From: CALLVY01 sp937899855
GTDB lineage: Bacteria > Bacteroidota > Bacteroidia > Chitinophagales > Saprospiraceae
Length of the DNA stretch: 64,000 nucleotides
Direction of reading: 5' to 3'
Assembly (NCBI GenBank): GCA_039820405.1
Contig: JBCBQC010000001.1
Span: forward strand, 124,001 to 188,000
Shown here: piece after piece, positions 10,101-17,568 of the stretch
How positions within the stretch are numbered: the first letter of the stretch is position 1
How the letters are laid out: each line of letters begins with the position of its first letter
The notes under the pieces: generated by a model
Databases searched by the model: none
Seen by the model: only the letters and a program-made list of their open reading frames with translations
What the model was told of the DNA's origin: nothing
Program-made: the position numbers and the translations under genes

Positions 10101-10948
10101 TCGGGGGTGGGGATGAGATCAATCCCTACTTCGGGCTGGGCAGCGCCACGGGGATTACGCGATTGGAAATCACTTGGCCTTCGGGAACCGAACAGGTACT
10201 CGAAAACCTGGCGGTGGACCAATTGCTGACCATTACCGAACCCAACAACGTCACGCTCCAGGTGGCAATCAAGGCCTTTTTGGAAGGCCCCTTGGATGGT
10301 AGCTTGATGATCGACGCGCTGCGTGCTCAGGGACTACTCCCGACAAGTGAACCCTTCACCGCATTGGGTATGAGTCACGTCCACGAAGGTGGAGGAGAAG
10401 TCATTGCCGACCCCGCTGGGGTGCTGGGGCTAGAAGGCGAAAACGCGATTGCCGATTGGATCTTTGTAGAGTTGCGCAGCAAGACTGACCCCACCGCCAT
10501 CGTGGCTACGCGCTCCGCCTTGCTCCAATGCGACGGCGATATCGTAGACCTCGACGGCACTTCCCCCCTATCATTTGGCAACCTAACGGCCGACAATTAT
10601 TACCTCGTCCTGCGACACCGCAACCACTTTGGCGTACGGACCTTACAGACGGTGGCGCTCAGTGAGACGGCTGGCCCCACCATCGACTTTAGTGACCCCA
10701 GCTTGGCAACCTTTGGCACCAATGCCCAGAATACCGTTGGTGGACTGCGCGCCCTCATCGCCGGCGATGCCAACCTCGATGGCCAAGTCAATGCCGTGGA
10801 TAAAAATTCGCACTGGCGGACCCAAAATGGGCAAAGCTACAACTACGGTACCTCGCGCGCCGATTTTAACCTCGACGGAGCGATCAATGCCGTGGATAAG
10901 AACAATTACTGGAGACCCAATAATTCCAAGACGGAACAATTGGATTAG
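7166..10948 (+). CDS. Duplicated FG-GAP/VCBS-ASPIC (CRTAC1-like) secreted protein
   Basis: 1260 residues with a signal peptide ending near AGYAQG (about residue 31). Two near-parallel copies of one ~500-residue unit follow (about 32-530 and 532-1028). Each starts FTDVS..(S/A)GI. Each runs through FG-GAP/VCBS calcium-loop repeats (DYDNDGDLD, DFNNDGWPD) predicted to fold as a seven-bladed propeller. Each ends in an ASPIC/UnbV domain (GIGA.L, FETRSGSNLGGGD, FGLG). A beta-rich linker then leads to a C-terminal dockerin-like pair, DANLDGQVNAVDKN near 1201 and DFNLDGAINAVDKN near 1233. There is no ordinary T9SS sorting domain, so anchoring may use the dockerin-like tail. The next gene, 43 bp downstream, is a T9SS type A protein. 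The role is probably calcium-dependent surface binding; the ligand is unknown. Confidence 0.88.
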   Translation: MNLTFTTKNGHPSWLWVWAILLCPLAGYAQGFTDVSATAGINVQHDGSTTDVVEFSSGAAWLDYNRDGHLDLYVTMRTQGNLLYRNNGNGTFTDVAAQLGAADASGDGGGVSIADFNNDGWPDIYLANAEEDVLLRNDGGTSFTDITSGSGLEVSLASRTMTGSWGDYDDDGYVDLYLSQHIPTGGNGAANATQRDFLFHNNRNETFTDVSSLLDTLHLQGYGAIGGWTDFDLDGDLDILLVNDCDPSSSDPNERIGTKLFRNDGGGIPSDWAFEEVALFSGINDCRAGRGLAIGDHNRDGWPDYFYTNTGDCVLYENNGNSSLTDVSSTSGINGQTSTHSSWGTSFWDYDNDGWQDLNVAMGAEGGLGAGLALANQVYHNNGDGTFTEVATSLGLADSRKTRNIVYGDYDNDGDLDAFVVNYGEGCSLMRNELDNDNHYLKVDLVGNTSNRDGIGAQLTVLTPDGVSRFFETRSGSNLGGGDATTAHFGLGTQSTVQRLTIRWPSGTEQVLENFPANDHLTITENNVNSFTDVSFISGVDLIHDGVSFPDMTVGSGAAWFDYNRDGLLDLYVTMRTAANLLYENNGDGTFTEKAQALGAEDAGGNGAGVAIADFNNDGWPDIFIANGERDVLLKNLNGTAFEDISSSSGIWASGNSRGTSASWGDYDNDGYLDLYVSHHVPLDLNDPTATNQDFLFYNNGDETFTDVSHLLTIDPHLLGYGFIGGWTDYDNDGDLDILLVNDCFFTPPGNTPLVTATKLFQNDGGSDPLNWDFSEVSPQMGINDCRNGMGLAVGDFNRDGFMDYSYTNIGPIVLFENMDGLGFDNVTNSAGIGGQATEYWSWGTSFWDYDNDGWQDLIVSMGPMSVLPNAIPHPNLLFRNNGDGTFNEVGEDMNLNDPRRTRTMVHGDYDNDGDQDMYVVNYGQQTALMRNDYETGNHYLKIALVGTQSNRDGIGAKLKIIDSNGATQYFETRSGSNLGGGDEINPYFGLGSATGITRLEITWPSGTEQVLENLAVDQLLTITEPNNVTLQVAIKAFLEGPLDGSLMIDALRAQGLLPTSEPFTALGMSHVHEGGGEVIADPAGVLGLEGENAIADWIFVELRSKTDPTAIVATRSALLQCDGDIVDLDGTSPLSFGNLTADNYYLVLRHRNHFGVRTLQTVALSETAGPTIDFSDPSLATFGTNAQNTVGGLRALIAGDANLDGQVNAVDKNSHWRTQNGQSYNYGTSRADFNLDGAINAVDKNNYWRPNNSKTEQLD

Positions 10949-10991
10949 GCAGTGTACAAAACGAATTCTAGCAAGAACAAAAACATTAACC

Positions 10992-12017
10992 ATGAAAATC
11001 ACGCTTACTTTTACCGCCCTCCTCTTCACCCTGTCCCTGAGTGCCCAGACCTTTTGTCTGCGCTTTTCGGAGGTGTCGAACGACGGCAGCACCTTTACCG
11101 TCGGGATCGAGATGATGGGCTCCACCACCTTTGCCCTGGGCAGCAGCAACTTACAATGGTCGTTCAATACCAGCCGCTTGGGCAGCCCCACGCTGGCTTC
11201 CAGTAGCCTACCGGGCGCCCCCTTTTACTTGGTGGAGGTCACGACTCCCAACCCCGGCGAGACCTCGCTCAATATCGAACTGAGCTTTCCCGACATCGGT
11301 AGCGATATCAGCACTTCCTGGACGGAAATTGCCCAGGTCAGTTACTCCGTACTCAACCCCAGCAGTACCGGAGAGCTGCTCTGGCTGTACAATGGCGGCA
11401 CCACCCAAACCGTCGTTTTTATCGACAACGAGAGTACCCAAATCTTTGCGACGGATCCCAGTTGCCTGGAAAACTTACTCGCCCCCGTACCCGTTGAGCT
11501 CTTGCACTTTGGGGCGCAGGTCAAAGGCGAGCGGGTGGCCTTGGATTGGGCTACGGCCACGGAACAAAACAGCGAAGGCTTTGAAGTGCAGCGCAGTGTG
11601 GATGGTAAAAGTTGGGAAAAGCTGGGCTGGGTAGCCAGCGCGGGGGATAGCTTTCGCCAACAAGATTACGGCTTGCTGGATCAGCAGCCGCCAAAGGGAG
11701 AGGTTTATTACCGTTTGAAAATGGTAGACCGGGATGGTAGTTTTAGCCATTCTGCCGTCGCACAAGTGACCCTAAAGTCGGCAGCGAAGACCCTTCGCTT
11801 CTACCCCAACCCGGTCCGCGATGTGCTGCACTTGGCGGCGCGGGAGGACTTGTTGGTGGAGCGAGTGGTGGTGTACGACCAATTGGGTCGCGTGCGTTTG
11901 CAGCGGGAGGATTGGCCAGCGGCGGGATTGGTGCTGACGGAGCTGGCCGAAGGCTGGTACTCGGTAGAAGTGCAGGTAGCGGGCCAGGTGTATCAGCAAC
12001 CATTCATGCGGCACTAG
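10992..12017 (+). CDS. T9SS type A sorting-domain secreted protein
   Basis: 341 residues, starting at ATG 10992, where the signal peptide begins (MKITLTFTALLF, cleaved after SLSAQ). The frame is open further upstream but that overlaps the preceding gene and lacks a signal. Residues about 20-155 form a beta-sandwich, cohesin-like domain (EVSNDGSTFTVGIEM). Residues about 160-250 contain the fibronectin-like segment common in this phylum (PVELLHFGAQ, WATATEQNSEGFEVQRS). Residues about 266-341 are the Por secretion C-terminal domain (RFYPNPVRDVLHL, VYDQLGR, L..GWYSVEV). Its possible cohesin-like domain next to a protein with a dockerin-like tail is suggestive of partnership, but this is inference. 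The stop codon TAG at 12015-12017 is shared with the edge of an inserted 223-bp element. Confidence 0.85.
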   Translation: MKITLTFTALLFTLSLSAQTFCLRFSEVSNDGSTFTVGIEMMGSTTFALGSSNLQWSFNTSRLGSPTLASSSLPGAPFYLVEVTTPNPGETSLNIELSFPDIGSDISTSWTEIAQVSYSVLNPSSTGELLWLYNGGTTQTVVFIDNESTQIFATDPSCLENLLAPVPVELLHFGAQVKGERVALDWATATEQNSEGFEVQRSVDGKSWEKLGWVASAGDSFRQQDYGLLDQQPPKGEVYYRLKMVDRDGSFSHSAVAQVTLKSAAKTLRFYPNPVRDVLHLAAREDLLVERVVVYDQLGRVRLQREDWPAAGLVLTELAEGWYSVEVQVAGQVYQQPFMRH

Positions 12018-12239
12018 GGTGTGTCTGAAAATTATCCTTCGGCGCATCTTTGGCATCTTTAGAACCTGGCCACCCGTCCGCCAAACGGTTCACTCGCTGC
12101 GGGCAGTGCCCGCCCCGAAGGGAGCGCTCGTTCATCGCTCTTTTTTCAGCCGTAGCTACGGCTACGCCAGAAAAAAGGAGCGTCGAGCAGAACCAAAATC
12201 TGCTGAAGCTACGAGCAAAAATAGTTGTAAGACACACCC
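12017..12239. mobile_element. 223-bp stop-codon MITE-like element, subfamily 1, copy A
   Basis: The terminal inverted repeat is GGGTGTGTCT at 12017-12026 and AGACACACCC at 12230-12239. It is flanked on both sides by TA (12015-12016 and 12240-12241), as a TA target duplication would give. The interior holds several hairpins, including GCGGGCA-G-TGCCCGC-type and the perfect palindrome GCCGTAGCTACGGC. The first G of the element is the third base of the upstream gene's TAG stop. Removing the element restores CAC TAG at the end of that gene. It is about 96% identical, in inverted orientation, to 51795-52017. It encodes no transposase and its open frames are not protein-like. Confidence 0.85.
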
Positions 12240-12261
12240 TAGTAGCTGGAAAAACGCTCCC

Positions 12262-12909
12262 TCATTCCTGCACTTCCATCGCTTCGAACCACTCGTCGAG
12301 TTCGTCAAAGGATTTGAACCCGACTTGTTCCTCTTCGCCCCCTTGTACGCTCAGTCCGAGGGGGCGAATGCGTTGGAGGAGTTCGTCCAGTTGGTCGAGG
12401 GGCAGGGACAGGTCGAGGTAGACGGGAAAGTCGCGACAGAGGGCTTGTAGCTCGGCGGTCGAAAAGGGGCGCTCCCTTTGGAGGCTATCCCAGTCGAGGT
12501 GGTTTTGGGCGAAGTTGAGGAGGAAATAATTGACGGCGGGGGCGGCGGCGGTCAGGTGGGCGCGCAGCTCATCGACGTTGGAATGGCTTTCGAGCACCAG
12601 TTCTTGGAAGAGCGTCAGGTCGGCGAGTTCGACCAGCTGGCTGGCGGTCAGCAGGGGGCCCACTTGTACGGCATCCAGGCGGAGCAGTTCGGCCGTCTGG
12701 CGGATTTCCTCCGGCGCTTGCCAACCAAATTCTCCGACGATCTGGGGGCCGGTGACCCACTCCCGGATGGCCATCAATTCCTGGGGCCGCAGGAAGTGCG
12801 CGGCACTGCTATCGAGACAAAACCCCAACCAGGCCACATCCCAGGCTGCGAAATAACGCGCATCGGTCAGATTGGCAATTCGGCTTGCTTTTGTTGGCTG
12901 TTTTAACAT
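12262..12909 (-). CDS. TrpF-like (phosphoribosylanthranilate isomerase fold) protein, degenerate
   Basis: 215 residues. The N-terminus reads TKASRIANLTDARYFA followed by WDVAWLGFCLD. This lines up with the TrpF pattern K-I-C-G-I-T-x-x-x-D-A...GADALGFxF, but the catalytic Cys position is Ser/Arg and the CG is lost. IVGEF and LDAVQVG match the strands GVF and LDxVQLHG. The C-terminus ends SVQGGEEEQVGFKSFDELDEWFE, where TrpF has its phosphate-binding G-G-I/L region. True TrpF uses Cys and Asp acid/base residues. Loss of the Cys, and no other trp gene nearby, argue against ordinary tryptophan synthesis. It is probably a diverged TIM-barrel paralog. The gene is convergent with the T9SS gene, with element A between them. 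Confidence 0.65.
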   Translation of the reverse strand: MLKQPTKASRIANLTDARYFAAWDVAWLGFCLDSSAAHFLRPQELMAIREWVTGPQIVGEFGWQAPEEIRQTAELLRLDAVQVGPLLTASQLVELADLTLFQELVLESHSNVDELRAHLTAAAPAVNYFLLNFAQNHLDWDSLQRERPFSTAELQALCRDFPVYLDLSLPLDQLDELLQRIRPLGLSVQGGEEEQVGFKSFDELDEWFEAMEVQE

Positions 12910-13133
12910 ATCGAGAAAGCGTATTTGATAAAAATTACTCGCAATAAAATTAAATTTTTTGCCCCACTGCTGAGCTCCAGCTGATCAGCCACCGGGGAAA
13001 GGCACAGTCTTTGCCTGGCAATTACCGTGACTTTGACGCTGGCGCTTGCTCGACAAATCCGCAATCATCAACGGTAGTAGTCAACAATAAAGGCTCTGCA
13101 AATGTAATTATTTGTACAAACAGACAAAACAAA

Positions 13134-13460
13134 ATGAGCCAGGACAACTACTTCGAACGCGTTTACGAATTGACTCGCCAAATTCCACGAGGGAGGGTAA
13201 GTACTTACGGCCGACTGGCCAATTACCTCGAACTCGGATCCGCCCGGATGGTCGGCTGGGCCCTCAACAAAGTCTTTACCGATCGTGCGGTACCCGCTCA
13301 CCGCGTGGTCAACCGCAAGGGAGAGCTCAGTGGCCGCATCCACTTTCCAACACCAACTTTGATGCAAGAACTCCTCGAAAATGAGGGAGTCGTTGTGGTA
13401 GATCACTGCGTGCAAGATTTTGACGGCTTGGTGTGGGACCCCAGTGACGAACTCCAGTAA
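13134..13460 (+). CDS. MGMT-family alkyltransferase-like protein (ATL)
   Basis: 108 residues from ATG 13134; an earlier in-frame ATG at 13011 would add an unconserved extension. The sequence has the DNA-binding helix-turn-helix of O6-alkylguanine transferases: P-R-G-R-V-S-T-Y-G and the arginine-finger region (S-A-R-M-V-G-W-A-L). The active-site PCHRV is replaced by P54-A55-H56-R57-V. That substitution is diagnostic for ATL proteins, which bind O6-alkylguanine without transferring the alkyl group and hand the lesion to nucleotide excision repair. Length also fits ATL. It stands alone, divergent from the TrpF-like gene. Confidence 0.88.
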   Translation: MSQDNYFERVYELTRQIPRGRVSTYGRLANYLELGSARMVGWALNKVFTDRAVPAHRVVNRKGELSGRIHFPTPTLMQELLENEGVVVVDHCVQDFDGLVWDPSDELQ

Positions 13461-13542
13461 GCGTCGTTCCAAGGCATAATGCTTGGCGCGGCACCTTTAA
13501 CCGATGATGGGCCGCGCCCGTCGCAATGAAAACATGGGTATT

Positions 13543-14109
13543 ATGCGAATCAAAATGACGTACCTGGCAGTCGGGCTTGTCCTGGCACTACTCGTCGGCC
13601 TCAGCAGTAGCCGTCACAATAATCCGGCAGATATTCTTTATTGGAGCTCGAAGCATCCCCTGACCTGGGAGGATTTTCAGGGTATTCCCCAGTACCAGTA
13701 CGAAGACATTTCGGCCATCACTTCCTCGGGCATCGTACACTACAAGGGGTGTAAGGATGGGCTCATCAACTACAAGGTCCGCGCTTATTTTGAAAAGCAA
13801 CATTCCTGGGTCAAGGAAGAAGCCCTTACCGATCATCACCTCGAACACGAACAAATCCATTTCGACATCACCGAGTTGTACGCCCGCAAACTGCGCAAGG
13901 CCCTCTCCGAACGCGCCTTTGCCTGCGGGGAAGAAGAAGCTTTTGAAATCTACGTATCGGCTTATCTGGATAATTGGGAGACGGAGCAACGCGCCTACGA
14001 TATTTTTACCCACCACAGCATCGAACGAGGCCGGCAGAAAGAGTGGTTCTACAAGATTGCCCTCGAACTCGACCTGCTAAAGGACTTCGCCGATCCCGAA
14101 ATGGAATAG
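13543..14109 (+). CDS. Secreted HExxH protein, DUF922-like
   Basis: 188 residues from ATG 13543, which begins just before the hydrophobic signal (MTYLAVGLVLALLVG). In-frame ATGs at 13504 and 13507 would give a charged N-terminal extension. The mature part starts with LYWSSKHPLTWEDFQG, a pattern typical of DUF922-like proteins. The zinc-protease motif H102-E-Q-I-H106 is followed by FDITELYARKL. Conserved Cys pairs (KGC, FACG) may form a disulfide. DUF922 proteins are predicted periplasmic zinc peptidases; activity has not been shown for most. It is convergent with the beta-barrel gene, 8 bp from its end. Confidence 0.68.
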   Translation: MRIKMTYLAVGLVLALLVGLSSSRHNNPADILYWSSKHPLTWEDFQGIPQYQYEDISAITSSGIVHYKGCKDGLINYKVRAYFEKQHSWVKEEALTDHHLEHEQIHFDITELYARKLRKALSERAFACGEEEAFEIYVSAYLDNWETEQRAYDIFTHHSIERGRQKEWFYKIALELDLLKDFADPEME

Positions 14110-14117
14110 TCTTTTAG

Positions 14118-14987
14118 CTACCAGCGGTAAAATACCCCCACGGAATAAGAAGGATTGGCAAAAATAATCTTCCCCGAGATGGCGGAAGCAAAGGAAGCCG
14201 ATACGCCCCAGTGGTCATCCAGCTGATAGGCCAACTCGGGGGAAAGCGAGATGAATTCGCTATTGTTGGCAAAGATGCTGGTATTGTTGATCCCATCGTT
14301 GAGCGATCCATTTTTCATGGAGCGCGTACCAATCAGGCGAAAGATGGTGGTGAGGCGATGATCCTTTAAAAAGCTAACGCCCACTTCCGCTCCGAAGTGC
14401 AACTCATCCGAAAAGCCCCGCGTCCGATTGTTGTAGCCACCGTACACACTGGCGTAGCTGTTGAGCTTTCCCAAGCGAAAGGAAGTGCTCGCGTCAAAGC
14501 GAAGCAGCTGGTTAAATTCTCCATCCCCCGTCTGCAAATTCCCTTCCGAGCCTCCGGCACTGTTGCCCAGGGGAATCCCCAGTCGCAAGGTCGCACTCCA
14601 CACCACGGGCCCCTTCGTAATCAAACCGTATTGCAAGCCAATGTCGGTATCGCCAAAGGAATTGATAGCCTCGCCGGGGATGAGTACTTCGCCGGTCGTA
14701 CCACTCACGGTATTGTTGAAGTAAGCCCGGCTAAAAAAGGGCAGGTAGACGATTCCGGTCAGGCGATTGGTGATCCCGTATTCCCCGTAAAAGCCGGTGT
14801 TGAAGATGCCGTTGGTCACGTTGGGGTCGATGCCACCGAGGTCGGTAAAGTGCTGGTCGGCGATGACCCACCACTGGAACAGTTTGAAATAGCCATGGCC
14901 TTGGGGTTGGGGCCAGCCGCCACCGGCTTGGAGGGAAGTAGTGCCGAAGCTAAAAAACAGGAGCAAGATAAGCGTGCGAAAGATCAT
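14118..14987 (-). CDS. Outer-membrane beta-barrel protein, transporter-like
   Basis: 289 residues. A signal peptide ends near LQAGGG (about residue 22). The rest alternates in the way of transmembrane beta strands: GFYGEYGITNRLTGIVYLPF, DTDIGLQYGLI, WSATLRLGIPLG, LNSYASVYGGYNN, FGAEVGVSFL. It finishes with an aromatic C-terminal residue (GVFYRW), as many outer-membrane barrels do. The pattern of G-D/E-G-E-F-N-Q after a long loop resembles the phenol-degradation MetA-like (channel-forming) family. Substrate unknown. It is followed in the same direction by nothing close, and the lipoprotein gene at 15018-15701 lies 30 bp upstream, so the two could form an operon. Confidence 0.7.
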   Translation of the reverse strand: MIFRTLILLLFFSFGTTSLQAGGGWPQPQGHGYFKLFQWWVIADQHFTDLGGIDPNVTNGIFNTGFYGEYGITNRLTGIVYLPFFSRAYFNNTVSGTTGEVLIPGEAINSFGDTDIGLQYGLITKGPVVWSATLRLGIPLGNSAGGSEGNLQTGDGEFNQLLRFDASTSFRLGKLNSYASVYGGYNNRTRGFSDELHFGAEVGVSFLKDHRLTTIFRLIGTRSMKNGSLNDGINNTSIFANNSEFISLSPELAYQLDDHWGVSASFASAISGKIIFANPSYSVGVFYRW

Positions 14988-15017
14988 GATACGATAATAA
15001 ATTCGGGATGGAATGGA

Positions 15018-15701
15018 TTAATTGTCAAAGGCACCGTCGCCCACTTTGACATTGAAGGGTTTGCAAAAGTACAGCAAGTGGCTGTAGCTGTTGCGCTCTA
15101 CGGTGGTGGGCAAAGTATAGGAATGCGCTCCTTCGTATACGGATACCTCACCGAGTTCGAGGGCGTTGGCGGTGGTACTGGGGTTATTGGTGAGGTAGAG
15201 GTAGAGACCGGGCAAGTTGGAAGAGGCTTCGTAATTGTCGGCCAATTCGAGCACCAGTTGATCGTCGACGCTTTTGAGCACGAAGTCGCCCCCGAGGGTA
15301 TAGAAGGTGGTGGTGCGTAGGGTACCCGTTCGGTCACTGATGACCACGGGGGTCGCCACTTCCTCGGCTACGTTGACCGTATGGCTGATCGCAATGGGGT
15401 CCGTATCGGGTCGGTTGATCGTAGCGGTGACGTCGGCCGTACCTACGGCCAGAGCGCTGGCGCGACCTTCGGCATCGATACTCAGAACCTCGGGGGCGGA
15501 AGAAGTCCAATCCACCAGCTCTTCTTCAATCTGCCCGACCCGGTTGAGAAAACGCGCCTCGAAGCGGTGCGTAGTGCCGAGTAGCAGACTGTCGATCGGA
15601 TTGGTGATGACCACCCTTTCCTCCACCGTATCCGGGATGATGTCGTCGCCGATACAGGCGGTAAACAGAAAGGGCAGTGAAAGGAGTAGGATGAATCTCA
15701 T
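15018..15701 (-). CDS. Lipoprotein with Ig-like (Big_2) and DM13 domains
   Basis: 227 residues. The start at 15701 is chosen because MRFILLLSLPFLFTAC is a lipoprotein signal with Cys16; upstream in-frame codons look non-coding. Residues about 40-105 match a bacterial Ig-like group 2 domain (DWTSSAPEVLSIDAEGRASALAVG, TADVTATI). Residues about 118-225 match DM13: a GDFVL start, PGLYLYLTN, ELGEVSVYEGAHSYTLP, and the signature LLYFCKPFNVKVG with Cys213. DM13 domains are proposed cytochrome-domain-like redox modules whose conserved Cys is central. Location: inner leaflet of the outer membrane or the surface. Its operon partner is probably the beta-barrel gene downstream. Confidence 0.75.
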   Translation of the reverse strand: MRFILLLSLPFLFTACIGDDIIPDTVEERVVITNPIDSLLLGTTHRFEARFLNRVGQIEEELVDWTSSAPEVLSIDAEGRASALAVGTADVTATINRPDTDPIAISHTVNVAEEVATPVVISDRTGTLRTTTFYTLGGDFVLKSVDDQLVLELADNYEASSNLPGLYLYLTNNPSTTANALELGEVSVYEGAHSYTLPTTVERNSYSHLLYFCKPFNVKVGDGAFDN

Positions 15702-15882
15702 GATGGTAATTTTTGATGCTTCAAAATTAGGTGCTTTCCCCAGGCGATTCCTCACAGAATTATCACAGGGAGGATACAAAAGTTTCATGAGGGTGGGGAG
15801 TGGACCAAAGTAGACGAGTGGCTTTTGACGTTTGCAAAACTTCCCCTCCCCATTTGCTGTTAGAACTGGTATACCGAACAAA

Positions 15883-16284
15883 ATGGAAAACAAGGAATTA
15901 TTGGTACGTTACAAAAACCTGATCTACGAGGGCAAGGACTATGCATACCTCAAGCGAGAGCTGGCCAAGGAGTCGCTACCGCGGGAGGAATTTCTGAGCC
16001 TACTGGTCAGCCTTGACGAACACCTCGCCCATTACCAGAAGGCCCAGCAGGAGCGCCAAAAATCCGTCCAGCAAATGATGCTGGGAATGGGTTTGTTGGT
16101 CCTGGGCCTGTTGCTCTATTCTTTTTCCCTCACCATCCTCAGGACCAAGTACCTCTTCGCCTTTGGCATTTTATTTTCGGGAGCTTGGATTTTTAGGGAA
16201 GGCTACCGGGCTTATCAAGTCCCACTGGAAGAGATTGCGCAGCGGCTCCACGCCAACGCGCGCAGAATCAAACGTAAACTATAA
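15883..16284 (+). CDS. Small two-helix membrane protein
   Basis: 133 residues from ATG 15883; an alternative in-frame start at 15832 adds an unlikely leader. A charged N-terminal half (residues 1-62, probably helical) is followed by two hydrophobic segments at about 65-85 and 91-108, then a basic tail (ARRIKRKL). Both termini are probably cytoplasmic. No family recognised. It lies 15 bp upstream of an SDR gene and is probably co-transcribed with it. Confidence 0.65.
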   Translation: MENKELLVRYKNLIYEGKDYAYLKRELAKESLPREEFLSLLVSLDEHLAHYQKAQQERQKSVQQMMLGMGLLVLGLLLYSFSLTILRTKYLFAFGILFSGAWIFREGYRAYQVPLEEIAQRLHANARRIKRKL

Positions 16285-16299
16285 ATCACCATACCTTTC

Positions 16300-17019
16300 A
16301 TGCAAAATCTCAACGACAAGACCGCTCTGATCACGGGGGGTAGCAAGGGCATCGGCTACGGAATCGCCGAGGCTTTTCTGGCTGAAGGAATGAAGGTGGC
16401 CATCACCAGCCGCAGTACCGAAGCCGCCCAGACCGCCGCCCAAAGCCTAGACCCCGATCAATCCGGCCGGGTACTGCCCATCGCCGCCGACGTACGCAAC
16501 TACGCCTCCCAACAAGCCGCCATTCAGCAAGTGCTGAGTACCTGGGGCCAACTGGACGTCGTCATCGCCAACGCCGGGGTGGGCCACTTTGCCTCCATCG
16601 AAGAACTGAGCCCCGAACAGTGGCAAGAAACCATCGACACCAACCTCACCGGCGTTTTTTACAGCACCAAAGCTTCCATCGACGCCCTCAAGGCCTCCCA
16701 AGGTTACCTCATTACCATCGCCAGTCTGGCGGGGACCAACTTCTTTGCGCGGGGCTCCGCTTACAACGCCAGTAAGTTCGGATTGGTGGGCTTTACCCAA
16801 GCCGCCATGCTCGACCTGCGGCAGTACGGCATCAAGACCTCAACCGTTATGCCGGGCTCCGTGGCTACTTATTTCAACAACCACGTCCCCAACGATGCCG
16901 ATGCCTGGAAAATCCAACCGGAAGATTTGGGACAGCTATGCGTCGATCTTCTCAAGATGCCCGCTCGAACCCTACCCAGCAAGGTAGAAGTTCGCCCCTC
17001 CATGCCACCGACGCGCTAG
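16300..17019 (+). CDS. Short-chain dehydrogenase/reductase (FabG-like)
   Basis: 239 residues, a classical SDR. The nucleotide-binding motif is T12-G-G-S-K-G-I-G19, N-A-G lies near residue 90, and the catalytic Ser sits in TIASLAG. The Y155-N-A-S-K159 pair completes the active site, and MPGSVAT follows. The TSRS after the second strand suggests preference for NADP(H). The length is slightly short of FabG and the C-terminal part (KIQPEDLGQLCVDLL) matches Bacteroidota SDRs annotated as general oxidoreductases. Substrate unknown. Its stop lies 3 bp from the end of the convergent rhodanese gene. Confidence 0.85.
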   Translation: MQNLNDKTALITGGSKGIGYGIAEAFLAEGMKVAITSRSTEAAQTAAQSLDPDQSGRVLPIAADVRNYASQQAAIQQVLSTWGQLDVVIANAGVGHFASIEELSPEQWQETIDTNLTGVFYSTKASIDALKASQGYLITIASLAGTNFFARGSAYNASKFGLVGFTQAAMLDLRQYGIKTSTVMPGSVATYFNNHVPNDADAWKIQPEDLGQLCVDLLKMPARTLPSKVEVRPSMPPTR

Positions 17020-17022
17020 GGA

Positions 17023-17547
17023 TTACCAAACCTTTTCCAAGCGCCCTTCCTCGACCCACTGGCTCCAGTTGCGGTCGTAGGTATGGATCTTTAGCGTGGG
17101 CTGACCCGCCTCATCCTCCAGGGGAAAATCGCGATTGGCCCATTCAAAAAGGCTACCGTAGAGATTGTAGACCTGGGTATACCCCGCCTCCTGCAGGCGT
17201 TCCCCGATCTTCTCACTACGGTAGCCCACCGAACAGTACAGTACGATCGGCTGGTCCTTGGGAATGTCCTTGATGTTTTTGAGCTTAAAGGTCTCGTAGC
17301 CTACGTGCCGCGCACCGGGAATGTGGCTCACCGCGTATTCGCGCTCGGGGCGCGCGTCCAAGATCAGCATCTCCTCCTGGCGATCGTTCAATTCCGCTAC
17401 GCCCATCACCGGCACGGAAAAGTTCAGTAACTGCGATAGCCGCTGATCAAATTTATCGTTTTCAATGCCGGGGCGCACCGCCGGAGCCTGTGCGCAAGCC
17501 AGTTGGAAGCTGAACACCAAGAGGCTGAAAAAGGTACTTAATCTCAT
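17023..17547 (-). CDS. Exported rhodanese-domain protein
   Basis: 174 residues. The N-terminus (MRLSTFFSLLVFSFQLACAQ) is an export signal; LAC at 16-18 could be a lipobox. Residues about 45-140 form a single rhodanese domain: LILDARPEREY, HIPGARHVGYE, then the active-site loop with Cys105 in YCSVGYRSEK, and NLYGSLFEW. It would carry persulfide or act in thiol redox chemistry in the periplasm. The gene is preceded, 20 bp upstream, by the short 59-bp element D, which separates it from the diphosphomevalonate decarboxylase gene in the same direction. Confidence 0.82.
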   Translation of the reverse strand: MRLSTFFSLLVFSFQLACAQAPAVRPGIENDKFDQRLSQLLNFSVPVMGVAELNDRQEEMLILDARPEREYAVSHIPGARHVGYETFKLKNIKDIPKDQPIVLYCSVGYRSEKIGERLQEAGYTQVYNLYGSLFEWANRDFPLEDEAGQPTLKIHTYDRNWSQWVEEGRLEKVW

Positions 17548-17568
17548 TGGATAAGGTTTTTTAAATTA

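Noticed and set aside
7259..10240. Repeated DNA blocks inside the FG-GAP gene as possible CRISPR or mobile repeats
   Set aside because: The repeats keep the reading frame and encode calcium-binding propeller blades; this is a protein-level duplication.
12014..12017. CTAG as a 4-bp target duplication of element A (IS5-like)
   Set aside because: CTAG appears at both ends of A and B, but C and D have only TA in common with them; a TA duplication explains all four better.
12019..12450. Open frame through element A (and its twin in element B) that looks like a conserved small protein
   Set aside because: The frame is conserved only because the DNA element is repeated; element length is 223 bp, not a multiple of three, and the sequence is unlike real proteins.
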